From positions 3,534,001-3,598,000 of the forward strand of contig NZ_CP114013.1 of NCBI RefSeq assembly GCF_028416635.1: a stretch of DNA of 64,000 nucleotides. Direction: 5' to 3'. Below the pieces are notes generated by a model. The model searched no databases and was not told the origin of the DNA. It worked only from the letters and a program-made list of their open reading frames with translations. The stretch's first letter is position 1; each line of letters starts with the position of its first letter. The stretch comes from Baekduia alba (GTDB lineage Bacteria; Actinomycetota; Thermoleophilia; Solirubrobacterales; Solirubrobacteraceae). Of the stretch, positions 45,236 through 55,322 are shown one piece after another. Made by a program: the position numbers and the translations under genes.

Positions 45236-46408
45236 TCAGGCCGCCGAGCCCGTGCGTGACCACAGCCGCTCCGAGGCGATCGCCGCTCCTTGGGCCAGCG
45301 CGTCGAGCTTCATCCACACGACGTTCTCGAACACCGCGCCGAAGCCGACGAACGTTCCGAAGCCGCAGTCCGATCCGGCGATGACGCGCTCGCGACCGAT
45401 CGCACGCGCGAAGCGCTCGATCCGCTGAGCCACCAGGCGCGGATGCTCGACGTAGTTGGTCGTCGTGTCGATCACCCCAGGGATCATCACCTTCTCGTCC
45501 GGAACCTTCAGGTCCTCGAAGATCTCCCACTCGTGCTCGTGGCGGGGATTGGCCGCCTCGAACAGGATCCCGTTGGGCAGCGCCTTCTTGAGCACCGGCT
45601 CCAGGACGTCACTCAGCGGGATGTCGAACTGGTGTGGCGCCTCGTAGTTGGCCCAGCAGAGATGCATCCGGATCTGATCGGCCGGCAGCCCGCGCACCCC
45701 ATGGTTGAGCGCCTCGATGTGGAGCTCGACGAACTTGCGCAGGCCGAGCTTCTCGACGATCGGCGTCATCCAGCCCACGGTGTGCGCGACGCAGCCGATG
45801 TCCGGACAGTCCAGCTGCAGCAGGAGCCCAGCGTCGGTGATCGCTTTGTACTCCTCGCGCATCGCCTCCGCCGCCGCGAACAGGTACTCCTCGTAGCTGG
45901 GGTAGTGCCGGTTGGTCATGTGGTAGGCGATGATCCCCGGCGAAGCAGCCGGGATGAACGCCTCGGCGACTCCGTGGCGCTCCATCGCCGCCTTCAGGTT
46001 GGCGATGTCGCGCTGGACGTACTCGTGCCCGCGATAGCGCAGCTCGCCCTCGCAAGCCGGCATGTGGATGTGGCCGGCCGCCTCGTCCTCGAAGTAGAAC
46101 GCCTGCAGCTCCGGAACGGTGGCCAGGTCCGTGAAGACCCACGGATCGGTCTCGCCGCCAAGGCCATCGAGCCGGTAGCGCAGGTAGTTGCTGAAGCCCG
46201 GCTTGCCCATCTCGCCGTCGCTTGGGATGGCGACGCCCGCCGCGACCTGGCGCTCGACGATGGCATCGACGTCCTTCTGGACCGTGCCCCAGAGCGTGTC
46301 GTCGTCACCGTGACCTTCCTGGTGCTCGAACATGAGTTGCGTCAACTCGGAACTACGCGGCAGGCTGCCCACATGCGTGGTCAGGATGCGCTCTTCGCTG
46401 CGCTGCAT
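45236..46408 (-). CDS. Cobalamin-independent methionine synthase (MetE C-terminal-like) zinc methyltransferase
   Basis: 390 residues corresponding to the C-terminal catalytic barrel of MetE alone. TTHVGSLPR start, substrate loop SDGEMGKPGF, and the zinc site: HxC in RMHLCWANYEAPH (about 250) and the distal Cys in AGSDCGFGTF (about 350). Stand-alone relatives include core methionine synthases that take methyl from corrinoid proteins, and epoxyalkane:CoM transferase. It probably moves a methyl or alkyl group to or from homocysteine or another thiol. The ATG at 46408 follows AGGAGGAG. Divergent from LacI. Confidence 0.85.
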   Translation of the reverse strand: MQRSEERILTTHVGSLPRSSELTQLMFEHQEGHGDDDTLWGTVQKDVDAIVERQVAAGVAIPSDGEMGKPGFSNYLRYRLDGLGGETDPWVFTDLATVPELQAFYFEDEAAGHIHMPACEGELRYRGHEYVQRDIANLKAAMERHGVAEAFIPAASPGIIAYHMTNRHYPSYEEYLFAAAEAMREEYKAITDAGLLLQLDCPDIGCVAHTVGWMTPIVEKLGLRKFVELHIEALNHGVRGLPADQIRMHLCWANYEAPHQFDIPLSDVLEPVLKKALPNGILFEAANPRHEHEWEIFEDLKVPDEKVMIPGVIDTTTNYVEHPRLVAQRIERFARAIGRERVIAGSDCGFGTFVGFGAVFENVVWMKLDALAQGAAIASERLWSRTGSAA

Positions 46409-46434
46409 GACGTGCTGCTCTCCTCCTGAATCGT

Positions 46435-46468
46435 GGAACCAAAATGACCCGCGTCCAGCTTTGGTTCC
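46435..46468. promoter_or_regulatory. Inverted repeat in the MetE-like/LacI promoter region
   Basis: GGAACCAAA (46435-46443) and exact complement TTTGGTTCC (46460-46468), 16 bp apart. The right arm overlaps operator site B. It may be a second half-site for LacI looping. Confidence 0.5.
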
Positions 46469-46476
46469 GTATTCAT
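46461..46476. promoter_or_regulatory. LacI-type operator, site B
   Basis: TTGGTTCCGTATTCAT, a CG-centred near-palindrome matching site A at 14 of 16 positions. It lies 14 bp before the LacI start and 52 bp before the MetE-like start, so it can control both. Confidence 0.7.
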
Positions 46477-46490
46477 AGTCGAGATCTGGC

Positions 46491-47576
46491 ATGATGTCTA
46501 GTGTGTCCGCAGAACAAAATCAGCCCAAGCGAAAGACCAATGTCGAATTTGCAGGGCTTTCTAACTCTGAACGCGTAACCAGTCGACACATCGCGAAGGC
46601 CGCCGGGGTGTCGCAGACCACCGTGTCCCGCGTCCTGAGCGGCAGCAACCTCGTCACGCCGGACACCCGTGCTCGCGTCATGCAGGTCCTGGAGGAGTAC
46701 GGCTACCAGCCCAACGCCATCGCCCAGGCGATGGTCACCGGGCGCACCTCGACGATCGGGGTCGTCGTCGACGGCATCACCAATCCGTTCTATCCGGAGC
46801 TGCTCGAGGCGATCGCCAACGCGATGGAGGGCTCCGGCTACCGGATGACCCTGTGGTCCTCCGGCGCGGCGTCGGAGCCGGCGGCCATCGAGGCGATCTC
46901 CCAGCGCCTGGTCGACGGCATCATCTTCACCGGCGCCGTCGCGGACTCCCCCGCGCTCCAGGAGGCGACCAAGGGCGAAGCGCCCCTGGTGCTGCTCAAC
47001 CGCTACGTCGATGGCGTCCGCTGCGACACGGTCACCACCGACAACGTCAGCGGCGGCCGCGCCGCGGCCGAGCACCTGCTCAGCCTGGGGCATCGCTCGC
47101 TCGGCGTCATCGGTGCCGCCCCCGACCTCAGCACGGCCCGCGAGCGCGAGCAGGGCTTCCGCGAGGCGCTCGCAGCACATGGCCTCGAACCCTGGATCGA
47201 CCGCGGCCAGCCCTCGTTCCACCTCGGCTGGGAGGCACTTCAGGAGCTCGCCACGATGCCCGAGCGTCCGACCGCCGTCTTCTGCATGAACGACATCACC
47301 GCCTTCGGCGTGCTCTCCGCCGCCCAGCGATTCGGACTCAGTGTCCCGGGTGACCTGTCGGTCCTGGGCTTCGACGACATCGACATGGCCCAGTGGGAGA
47401 CGTTCAACCTGACCACCGTGCGCCAGCCGATCGTCGAGATGGCGCAGAACGCCGTACGACTCCTGCAGGAGCGTATCGAGGACCCGACGCGCAAACCGCG
47501 GCACCGCTGTCTCGAAGCGCGCGTCATCCTGCGCGACACCACCGGCGCGCCCGGCGCGCGGAGCGGAAGGTCGTAG
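46491..47576 (+). CDS. LacI-family regulator
   Basis: 361 residues. After an AT-rich 27-residue leader comes the LacI headpiece (RVTSRHIAKAAGVSQTTVSRVLSG, hinge YQPNAIAQAMVTGRTSTIGVVV), then a Peripla_BP_3 ligand domain with LGFDDIDMAQW and VRQPIVEMAQNAVRLL. Divergent from the MetE-like gene and first of a + strand run with the MFS carrier, fused methyltransferase and LuxR genes. Operators A and B suggest it controls the acid-sugar operon as well. ATG at 46491 or 46494; no strong ribosome site. Confidence 0.92.
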   Translation: MMSSVSAEQNQPKRKTNVEFAGLSNSERVTSRHIAKAAGVSQTTVSRVLSGSNLVTPDTRARVMQVLEEYGYQPNAIAQAMVTGRTSTIGVVVDGITNPFYPELLEAIANAMEGSGYRMTLWSSGAASEPAAIEAISQRLVDGIIFTGAVADSPALQEATKGEAPLVLLNRYVDGVRCDTVTTDNVSGGRAAAEHLLSLGHRSLGVIGAAPDLSTAREREQGFREALAAHGLEPWIDRGQPSFHLGWEALQELATMPERPTAVFCMNDITAFGVLSAAQRFGLSVPGDLSVLGFDDIDMAQWETFNLTTVRQPIVEMAQNAVRLLQERIEDPTRKPRHRCLEARVILRDTTGAPGARSGRS

Positions 47577-47584
47577 CCGCAACC

Positions 47585-48742
47585 ATGCGGCGGCTCGCGG
47601 CATACGGTCTGGGCGCGGCGACGGGGTGGAACGTCGGGAACGTCGGCGGGGTCACCGCGGATCTGGCCTCGACCTACGGCGTCGGCCTCGGCGCGATCGG
47701 CCTGTTGACCACGCTGCTGCTGATCAGCCACTCGCTGGTCCAGGTACCCGGCGGGAGGCTGATCGACCGCTTCGGCGCGCGGCGCGCCGGGCTCGCGTCG
47801 GCGGCCGCGCTGGGGCTCGGCAACCTCGTGGCCATGGCCGGCGCGTCGTTCAGCATCGCCGCCGCCGGTCGTGTGGTTGCGGGGATCGGTACTGGGCTGG
47901 CGTTTCTCGCCGGCAACGCGCTGTCGCGATCGGGGCGTCGCTCGAACGCCTCACAGGGCCTGTTCGGCGGCCTGGCCGTCGGCGCGGGCGGGCTGGCCAT
48001 CGCCACCGTCCCGCTGGCCTGGACGCAGGTCGGGTGGCGCGCCCCGTTCTTGACCGCCGTGCTGTTCGCCGCGCTCGTCGCCGGTCTGCTCGCCCTGTTG
48101 CCGCACGCCGCCGACCAGCGGCCGAGCACGCCGTCAGACGACTCCCAGAGCGTGCTGGCCGACCGCCGAGTCCACGCGCTGGCCATCGTCTACTCGGCCT
48201 CGTTCGGGTTCAGCGTCGTCGCCGGAACGTGGGCGGCGGAGGTGTTGGTGCGTCACGGGGTGCTCACGAAGGGACCCGCCGCGACCGTCGCGTCGCTGAC
48301 CCTCCTCGTCGGCGTCGTCGCCCGCCCCTTCGGTGGGTGGATCGCCGGCAGGGGCGCACGAACAGCGCAGCGCGCGGTCGCGGCGAGCCTCGCGGCCGGC
48401 GCCATCGGAACGATCACGATCGTCGTCGCCCACTCGGCGACGCTGGCGGTCGCGGGCACATCGTTGGTCGGATTCGCGGCCGGCGTGCCGTTCGTGCCGG
48501 CGTTCGCGGGGGCCGCCGCGCTGTGGCCCGACACACCGGCGACCGCCGCCGGCGTCGTCAACACCGCGGCCAATGCCACCGCACTCATCGGCACCCCTCT
48601 GGTGGGCGTAGCGTTCGGACTGTCGGCGTCGGGCGCAATCGGCTTGATCGCGATCGCCACGCTGTGGCTCGCTGCGCTCGCCGCCGTCCCAGCGATCGGC
48701 GAGGCGCTTCGTGCGTTGGCGCCGAGGAGACCGCCACCATGA
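47585..48742 (+). CDS. MFS transporter
   Basis: 385 residues with 12 hydrophobic segments. Loop 2-3 motif A is present as GGRLIDRFGARRAGL; the equivalent in the second half is GGWIAGRGARTAQRA. Belongs to the nitrate/CynX-like compact MFS group by eye, substrate unknown. Starts 8 bp after LacI with GGAAGG upstream. Its stop overlaps the fused methyltransferase start by 4 bp, so it likely carries the substrate or product of that enzyme. Confidence 0.88.
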   Translation: MRRLAAYGLGAATGWNVGNVGGVTADLASTYGVGLGAIGLLTTLLLISHSLVQVPGGRLIDRFGARRAGLASAAALGLGNLVAMAGASFSIAAAGRVVAGIGTGLAFLAGNALSRSGRRSNASQGLFGGLAVGAGGLAIATVPLAWTQVGWRAPFLTAVLFAALVAGLLALLPHAADQRPSTPSDDSQSVLADRRVHALAIVYSASFGFSVVAGTWAAEVLVRHGVLTKGPAATVASLTLLVGVVARPFGGWIAGRGARTAQRAVAASLAAGAIGTITIVVAHSATLAVAGTSLVGFAAGVPFVPAFAGAAALWPDTPATAAGVVNTAANATALIGTPLVGVAFGLSASGAIGLIAIATLWLAALAAVPAIGEALRALAPRRPPP

Positions 48743-50496
48743 CCGTCGACGCTGTGGGTGGGTACCGGCAGATCGACGACGCGCTGACCGCGGGCCGCTG
48801 CGTGCTGCTCGATGGCGGCGTCGGAACGGAGCTCCTTCAAGAACAAGGACAGGACGACGAACGGCTCTGGGGCTTCGAGTCGTTGGCCTCGGCACCCGAC
48901 GACGTCCTCGACGTCCATCGCCGCTACGTCGACGCCGGGGTCGACGTCATCACCACCAACACATGGGCGTTGCCCACCGCGTTGCAGAACGGCGGCAGCG
49001 TCCGCCGCGCCAACGGCCGACCCATCCACTGGATGGAGATCGCTCGGCGCGGCGTTCGCGTCGCACGGCAGGCCATCGCCGACGGCGGTCGCGACGGCCG
49101 GTGCGCGGTCGCCCTCGCCGTCAACGGCGACCTCGACACCCCGGAAGGCATCGACGTCGTGTCGGTCCTTGCGCGTGCCCTGATCGACGACCCGCCCGAC
49201 ATCATCCTGTTCGAGACGCTCTCGGTGCTCCGACCGTCGTTGTTCGCCGTCGTCGAGGCCTTGCAGGCCACAGGCATCCCGACCTGGGTTTCGTTTCGCC
49301 GCTGCCCGCACGGTCTGTGCGGCGTCTACGGCCAGCACTGGGGCGGGCCCGAGGCCGATGCCTTCGGTCACGCCGCGCGCCGCTTCGAGGGGATGGGCGT
49401 CGGAGCGCTGCTCGTCAACTGCATCCCGCCCGACCACGTCGACGGCATCGTGTCCTACCTGCGCGACTTCACCGACATGCCGCTCGGCGTCTACCCCAAC
49501 CTGGGGTACTACACCAGCGCCGGGTGGCGCTTCGAGTCTGAGATCGGCGGACCGCAATACGCCGCCATGGCCCTGCGCTGGCGCGCCGAAGGAGCGCAGA
49601 TCATCGGCGGCTGCTGCGGCACCCGCGCCGAGCACATCGCCGCCGCCGGCAAGGCGCTCGACGGCATTCCCGCAGGTCGTGAGCGACGCTTCGAACGCGA
49701 GGGCGGTGAGCAGCACACGACGCCATCGCCGGCCCGCCAACCCGACTGGACCGACAAACGCGGTCGCACCCTGTACCCGCTGACCCTTCCGGAGATCGAT
49801 CGCCACACCGGCGTCGCCCGGCCGATCCCAGGCAGCCACCTTCTGTGGCGACACCTGTTCCTCGAAGGTGTCGGCGCACATCAGCGCTGCCTCGACATCG
49901 CCTGCGGCGCCGGCCTTCAGACCATCCAGCTCGCCCTCAACGGCGCCGCGCATGTCCACGCACTCGACGTCGACACGCTCGCTGTCGGCAACACGCTGGC
50001 CAACGCGTTTCGCAACGGGGTCGCCGACCGCGTCAGCGGAGAAGCCGCCGACCTCTTCCCGTGGCTGCCGGAGGAGCACTACGAGGTCATCGTCGCCAGC
50101 CTTCCCCAGACCCCGGTTGGTCCCGCAGCTGGGCTGGCCTCGCACCGACCCACCGACTACTGGGGCCGCGGCCTCGTCGACCAGGTCATCGCCAAGCTCC
50201 CCCATGCTCTGGCCAAGGAGGGCATCGCGCTCCTCACCCACACGTCGCTGCTCTCACGGGAGCGGACGATGCAGCTTCTCGCCGAACGAGGGCTCTACGC
50301 CGAAGTGGTGGCCTGGCAGCTCGAGCCACTGCCCACCGAGTACCTCGACCAGGGTGAGCACCTTGCCCAGCTCGAGCAGCACGGCGAGGGGTACCTCGTT
50401 CACACCGGCGAGAGTCGATCTCTCGTCGTCTACGTCCTCGAGATCCGCCACGGCCGAACAGGCGCAAACGGCAGCCCGCCGTGGGCTTCGCGATGA
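48739..50496 (+). CDS. Fusion: homocysteine S-methyltransferase + SAM-dependent methyltransferase
   Basis: 585 residues in one uninterrupted frame. Residues 1-310: homocysteine S-methyltransferase barrel (LLDGGVGTELL) with all three zinc cysteines, Cys228 in VNCIP and Cys292-Cys293 in GGCCGTR. Residues about 340-580: class I methyltransferase with SAM motif DIACGAGLQT (386-395), acidic ALDVD end of strand 2, and SLPQTP (454-459) where HemK/PrmC enzymes have NPPY. The 'LPQ' resembles plant methionine S-methyltransferase (IPQ). One half could make a methylated sulfonium or acid and the other pass the methyl to homocysteine; this is inference. Both ends have 4-bp overlaps with neighbours. Confidence 0.88.
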   Translation: MTVDAVGGYRQIDDALTAGRCVLLDGGVGTELLQEQGQDDERLWGFESLASAPDDVLDVHRRYVDAGVDVITTNTWALPTALQNGGSVRRANGRPIHWMEIARRGVRVARQAIADGGRDGRCAVALAVNGDLDTPEGIDVVSVLARALIDDPPDIILFETLSVLRPSLFAVVEALQATGIPTWVSFRRCPHGLCGVYGQHWGGPEADAFGHAARRFEGMGVGALLVNCIPPDHVDGIVSYLRDFTDMPLGVYPNLGYYTSAGWRFESEIGGPQYAAMALRWRAEGAQIIGGCCGTRAEHIAAAGKALDGIPAGRERRFEREGGEQHTTPSPARQPDWTDKRGRTLYPLTLPEIDRHTGVARPIPGSHLLWRHLFLEGVGAHQRCLDIACGAGLQTIQLALNGAAHVHALDVDTLAVGNTLANAFRNGVADRVSGEAADLFPWLPEEHYEVIVASLPQTPVGPAAGLASHRPTDYWGRGLVDQVIAKLPHALAKEGIALLTHTSLLSRERTMQLLAERGLYAEVVAWQLEPLPTEYLDQGEHLAQLEQHGEGYLVHTGESRSLVVYVLEIRHGRTGANGSPPWASR

Positions 50497-51377
50497 TCGC
50501 CGACGTCCGCATCCCCGGCGACGCGACGGTCGTGCTCAGTCGCCTGACCGAGCTCGGGCCCGCCAGCGAGATCCGTGCCCATGCGCCGGCGCTGGCCGCA
50601 CAGGCGCTGCGTCTCGATCGTGTGGTGCTGACCAGCATCGTGGACGGTGCGCTGCTCGCCGAAGCCATCTTCGCCGGCTCCGAACGCACCGCCGCCGACC
50701 TGCTGGCGCGCCTGCGGGAACAGCCCGTCGCCCTCGAGTACCCGCTGCTGGAAGGCGAGATGTTGCGTCGGCGCCGGGCGCAAGTCGTCCACACGCCGCA
50801 GCATGACCGCACAACCCGGACGCTCTTCGCCGACGCTCTCGAGTGGACGCAGTACATCGCCGCGCCGATCGTGCTCGACGGCCGCGTCGTCGGCTTCTTC
50901 CACGGCGACCGTCGCCAGAACGACCCCGAGCTCGACGAGCATGACGCGGCCGACCTGGCGTTCTTCGCCGCCTGCTTCGCGCTCGTCTACGAACGCGCCG
51001 TCCTGCGCCATCGCCTCCGCACCCAGCGTGAGGAGATGCACCAGATCGCCAGCTGGGCCGATGCCCGCACCGGCGAGCTCGGCGATCGCTCCGTCACCAT
51101 CGCCCACGACGCGTCCGACACCGACAGCACGCCGCTCTGCCAGACCTCAGGACGCGGCGAGAACGCTCTCCGTGATCTGCTCACCCGTCGCGAGCTCGAG
51201 GTTCTGCGGCTCATGGTCCAGGGCGAGACCAACGCCGGCATCGCGCGAGAGCTCGTCGTCTCCGAGGGCACGGTCAAGTTCCACGTCAAGAACATCCTGC
51301 GCAAGATGCACGCGGCCAACCGGGCCGAGGCGACCTCGCGCTACCTGCGCATGACGCTCAGGCAGACCGTCGACTGA
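50493..51377 (+). CDS. LuxR-family regulator with GAF-like sensor
   Basis: 294 residues. The N-terminal two-thirds resembles a GAF domain (ALEWTQYIAAPIVLDGRVVGFFHGDRRQ). The C-terminal HTH (about 225-285) has LTRRELEVLRLMVQGETNAGIARELVVSEGTVKFHVKNILRKMHAANR, textbook LuxR. I place the start at ATG 50493, overlapping the upstream stop by 4 bp, rather than GTG 50481. Last of the LacI-MFS-fusion run. Its 3' end overlaps folD on the other strand by 20 bp, so it may sense a product and control the SAM/C1 operon. Confidence 0.88.
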   Translation: MIADVRIPGDATVVLSRLTELGPASEIRAHAPALAAQALRLDRVVLTSIVDGALLAEAIFAGSERTAADLLARLREQPVALEYPLLEGEMLRRRRAQVVHTPQHDRTTRTLFADALEWTQYIAAPIVLDGRVVGFFHGDRRQNDPELDEHDAADLAFFAACFALVYERAVLRHRLRTQREEMHQIASWADARTGELGDRSVTIAHDASDTDSTPLCQTSGRGENALRDLLTRRELEVLRLMVQGETNAGIARELVVSEGTVKFHVKNILRKMHAANRAEATSRYLRMTLRQTVD

Positions 51378-52233
51378 CACCGTCTGCGCCCGCGGCGAGC
51401 AGCGTGTTGCGCAGCAGGCAGGCGATCGTCATCGGGCCGACGCCACCGGGCACCGGCGTGATCGCCCCGGCGACGTGCTTGACGCGGTCGAAGTCGACGT
51501 CGCCCACCAATCCTCCGCCGGTGCGGTTGATCCCCACGTCGACGACCGTCGCGCCCGGCTTGACCCAGTCGGCTGTGACCATCCCAGGCCGACCGACGGC
51601 GGCGATCAGGACGTCGGCCTGGAGGCACACCGACGGCAGATCGACGGTGCGGCTGTGGGAAGCGATCACCGTGGCATCGGCGGCCAACAGCATCTGCCCC
51701 ATCGGCTTGCCGAACAGGTTCGAGCGACCGAGCACGACGGCCACCGCGCCGCGCAGCTCGACCCCGGCCTCGGCCAACAACACCATGACGCCCGCCGGCG
51801 TGCACGGCCGCAGCCCTGGCAGGCCGAGCGCGAGCCGCCCCGCGCTGACCGTGGTGAGGCCGTCGACGTCCTTGTCCGGGGCGATCCGGTTGGTGATCTC
51901 GGCGCCGTCGAGATGCGCGGGCACCGGCAGCTGGCAGAGGATGCCGCTGACGTCGGCGTCGGCGTTGAGCCGGTCGACGAGCGCGAGCACCTCCGCGCGG
52001 GTGACGTCCCCGGGCAGCGCGTGGTGGAAGCTCTGGATGCCGACCTCGGCACAGGCGCGTCGCTTGGCCGCGACGTAGACGGCCGACGCGGGGTCGTCGC
52101 CGATGAGGATCGTGGCCAGGCCGGGCGTGCGCCACGACGCCGACGCGAGCCCGCGGACCTGCGCGGCGACGTCCGCGCGGACCCGCGCGGCCACGGCCTT
52201 GCCGTCGATGACGATGGCGGTGTCGAGCGCCAC
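51358..52233 (-). CDS. folD: FolD: methylene-THF dehydrogenase/cyclohydrolase
   Basis: 291 residues: catalytic Tyr/Lys in AVYVAAKRRACAEVG, ILCQLPVPAHLDGAEI, PCTPAGVMVLLAEAG, NADP loop VLGRSNLFGKPM and GGVGPMTIACLL. Interconverts 5,10-methylene-THF and 10-formyl-THF. It is the last gene of the operon and follows purU by 3 bp, so methylene-THF made upstream can be oxidised to formyl-THF and then released as formate. GTG start. Housekeeping copies exist in most genomes; this one may be an extra. Confidence 0.95.
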   Translation of the reverse strand: MALDTAIVIDGKAVAARVRADVAAQVRGLASASWRTPGLATILIGDDPASAVYVAAKRRACAEVGIQSFHHALPGDVTRAEVLALVDRLNADADVSGILCQLPVPAHLDGAEITNRIAPDKDVDGLTTVSAGRLALGLPGLRPCTPAGVMVLLAEAGVELRGAVAVVLGRSNLFGKPMGQMLLAADATVIASHSRTVDLPSVCLQADVLIAAVGRPGMVTADWVKPGATVVDVGINRTGGGLVGDVDFDRVKHVAGAITPVPGGVGPMTIACLLRNTLLAAGADGVSRRSA

Positions 52234-52236
52234 GAC

Positions 52237-53133
52237 TCAGAACACCACGGTCGTGTTGCCGTGGCGCAACACGCGGTCCTGGCAATGCCATTGCACCGCT
52301 CGGCCGAGCACGCCGCGCTCCACCTCGGCGCCCTGGCGCACGAGCGACGCCACGTCATCGGCGTGGCTGACGCGCACGACGTCCTGCTCGATGATCGGCC
52401 CGGCGTCGAGCTCCTCGGTGACGTAGTGCGCGGTGGCGCCCACGAGCTTGACGCCGCGCTCCTTGGCCCGCTCGTACGGGCCCGCCCCGGCGAACGCCGG
52501 CAGGAACGAGTGATGGATGTTGATGACCGGCACGCCGACGCGGTCGAGGAAGTCGCCCGAGAGGATCTGCATGTAGCGGGCCAGGACGACGAGGTCGCAG
52601 CGGCCGTCGAGCAGCTCGAGCAGCTGTGCCTCGGCCTCGGGCTTGTCGCCCTTGGTGACCGGGACGTGGTGAAACGGGAGGCCGGTGGCCTCGACGAGCC
52701 CGCGGAAGTCCTCGTGGTTGGAGGCGACGAGCACGAGCTCGGCGTCGAGCTCCCCGCGTTGCCAGCGGTACAACAAGTCGACGAGGCAGTGGTCGTAGCG
52801 CGAGACCAGCACCGCGATCCGCTTGCGCTGGGAGGCCTCCCACAGGCGCCAGGTCATGTCGAAGCGGTCGGCGACCCCGAGGCCGAAGCGCTCGGCGAAG
52901 CCCTCGCGGCGCTCGGGCGCCAGCTGGAACTCCATGCGCAGGAAGAACGTCCCGTCCACCGGGTCCGTCGAGTACTGGTCCGAGCGCACGATGTTGGCGC
53001 CGGAGTCGAACAGGAACCGCGAGACCGCCGCCACGATCCCGGGACGGTCGGGGCACGAGACCAGCAGGCGCATCGTGACCGCGGTGGCGGGCATCGTGAG
53101 CACGGGCTCGGAGATCGTCGCTGTGTCGGTCAT
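52237..53133 (-). CDS. purU: Formyltetrahydrofolate deformylase
   Basis: 298 residues. N-terminal ACT domain (about 22-90: [26 protein letters not shown]) and C-terminal formyl-transferase fold (about 105-298) with the catalytic set [13 protein letters not shown] and [20 protein letters not shown]. Hydrolyses 10-formyl-THF to formate and THF. It regenerates free THF, so placed beside FolD, MetF and a GcvT-like protein it completes C1 disposal as in THF-dependent demethylation clusters (ligM-metF-ligH arrangement). ATG overlaps the TenA-like stop by 4 bp. Confidence 0.95.
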   Translation of the reverse strand: MTDTATISEPVLTMPATAVTMRLLVSCPDRPGIVAAVSRFLFDSGANIVRSDQYSTDPVDGTFFLRMEFQLAPERREGFAERFGLGVADRFDMTWRLWEASQRKRIAVLVSRYDHCLVDLLYRWQRGELDAELVLVASNHEDFRGLVEATGLPFHHVPVTKGDKPEAEAQLLELLDGRCDLVVLARYMQILSGDFLDRVGVPVINIHHSFLPAFAGAGPYERAKERGVKLVGATAHYVTEELDAGPIIEQDVVRVSHADDVASLVRQGAEVERGVLGRAVQWHCQDRVLRHGNTTVVF

Positions 53134-53849
53134 CGGATGGCGGCCTCCTCGACCGCAGGCGAGGGGGACGACGCGCCGGTGAGCGCGTCGCAGAACTCGG
53201 CATGGGCCTGCGCCGTGGCGCGCGCCCCGGCGAGCAGGGCGAAGGGATCCGCGCGGTCCAACTGGCCCTCGATCGCCGCTTCGAGGGTGGCGAGCGCGCC
53301 GCCGGCGACATGGCGGTCGAACCAGACCGCGCCGCCGGGATCGATCCCGTAGCGGGCGAAGAGCCGCGCGGCCTGCGGCGGGACGAAGGCGGCCGTGGCG
53401 CGCTCGACGACCCAGAGCGCGACGAGCGTCGCGGCGAGCGGGCGCACCGCCGACCCGATCACGGCGCGCGCACACGCCGCCGTCGCGTCGCGCACGATCG
53501 ACGGCTCGCCGGTCGGTGCGCCCACCGCACGACCGAACGCCAGCCACCGCGCGACGTCGGCCTTCGCGCGCAGGGCGGCGATCGCCAGCTGCTCGCCCAA
53601 CAGGGCGTCGGCCGTCCCCGCCGCGTGATACGCGGCGGCCGCAACGGCGCGCACGACCAGCTCGTGCTCGACCGCGAACGCCCGCAGCTCCTCACGGGTC
53701 AGCGCGCCGCCACGCCAGCGGGTGACGAAGGCCTCGTCGCGCACGTCCTGCCGCGGCAGGCACAGCTCGAGCTCGGCCCAGAACCACTCGGTCCGCGCCG
53801 GCCGCCGTCGGTGCTCGACCGCGGCCATCGCTTCGCACGCGAAGCACAT
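53130..53849 (-). CDS. TenA/heme-oxygenase-fold protein
   Basis: 239 residues, all-helical: [59 protein letters not shown], then [38 protein letters not shown]. This is the TenA/PqqC/CADD fold. Possible diiron ligands (E/H in VEHELV, YH, E in VVERA, D/H in FDRHVA) recall heme-oxygenase-like diiron oxidases but are not proven. It starts with MCFACEAM, an odd CxxC. In this operon it might oxidise a methylated compound or aid folate or thiamin supply. Nine bp after ahcY. Confidence 0.6.
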   Translation of the reverse strand: MCFACEAMAAVEHRRRPARTEWFWAELELCLPRQDVRDEAFVTRWRGGALTREELRAFAVEHELVVRAVAAAAYHAAGTADALLGEQLAIAALRAKADVARWLAFGRAVGAPTGEPSIVRDATAACARAVIGSAVRPLAATLVALWVVERATAAFVPPQAARLFARYGIDPGGAVWFDRHVAGGALATLEAAIEGQLDRADPFALLAGARATAQAHAEFCDALTGASSPSPAVEEAAIR

Positions 53850-53858
53850 CGTCGCGGG

Positions 53859-55318
<1,460 letters not shown>

Positions 55319-55322
<4 letters not shown>

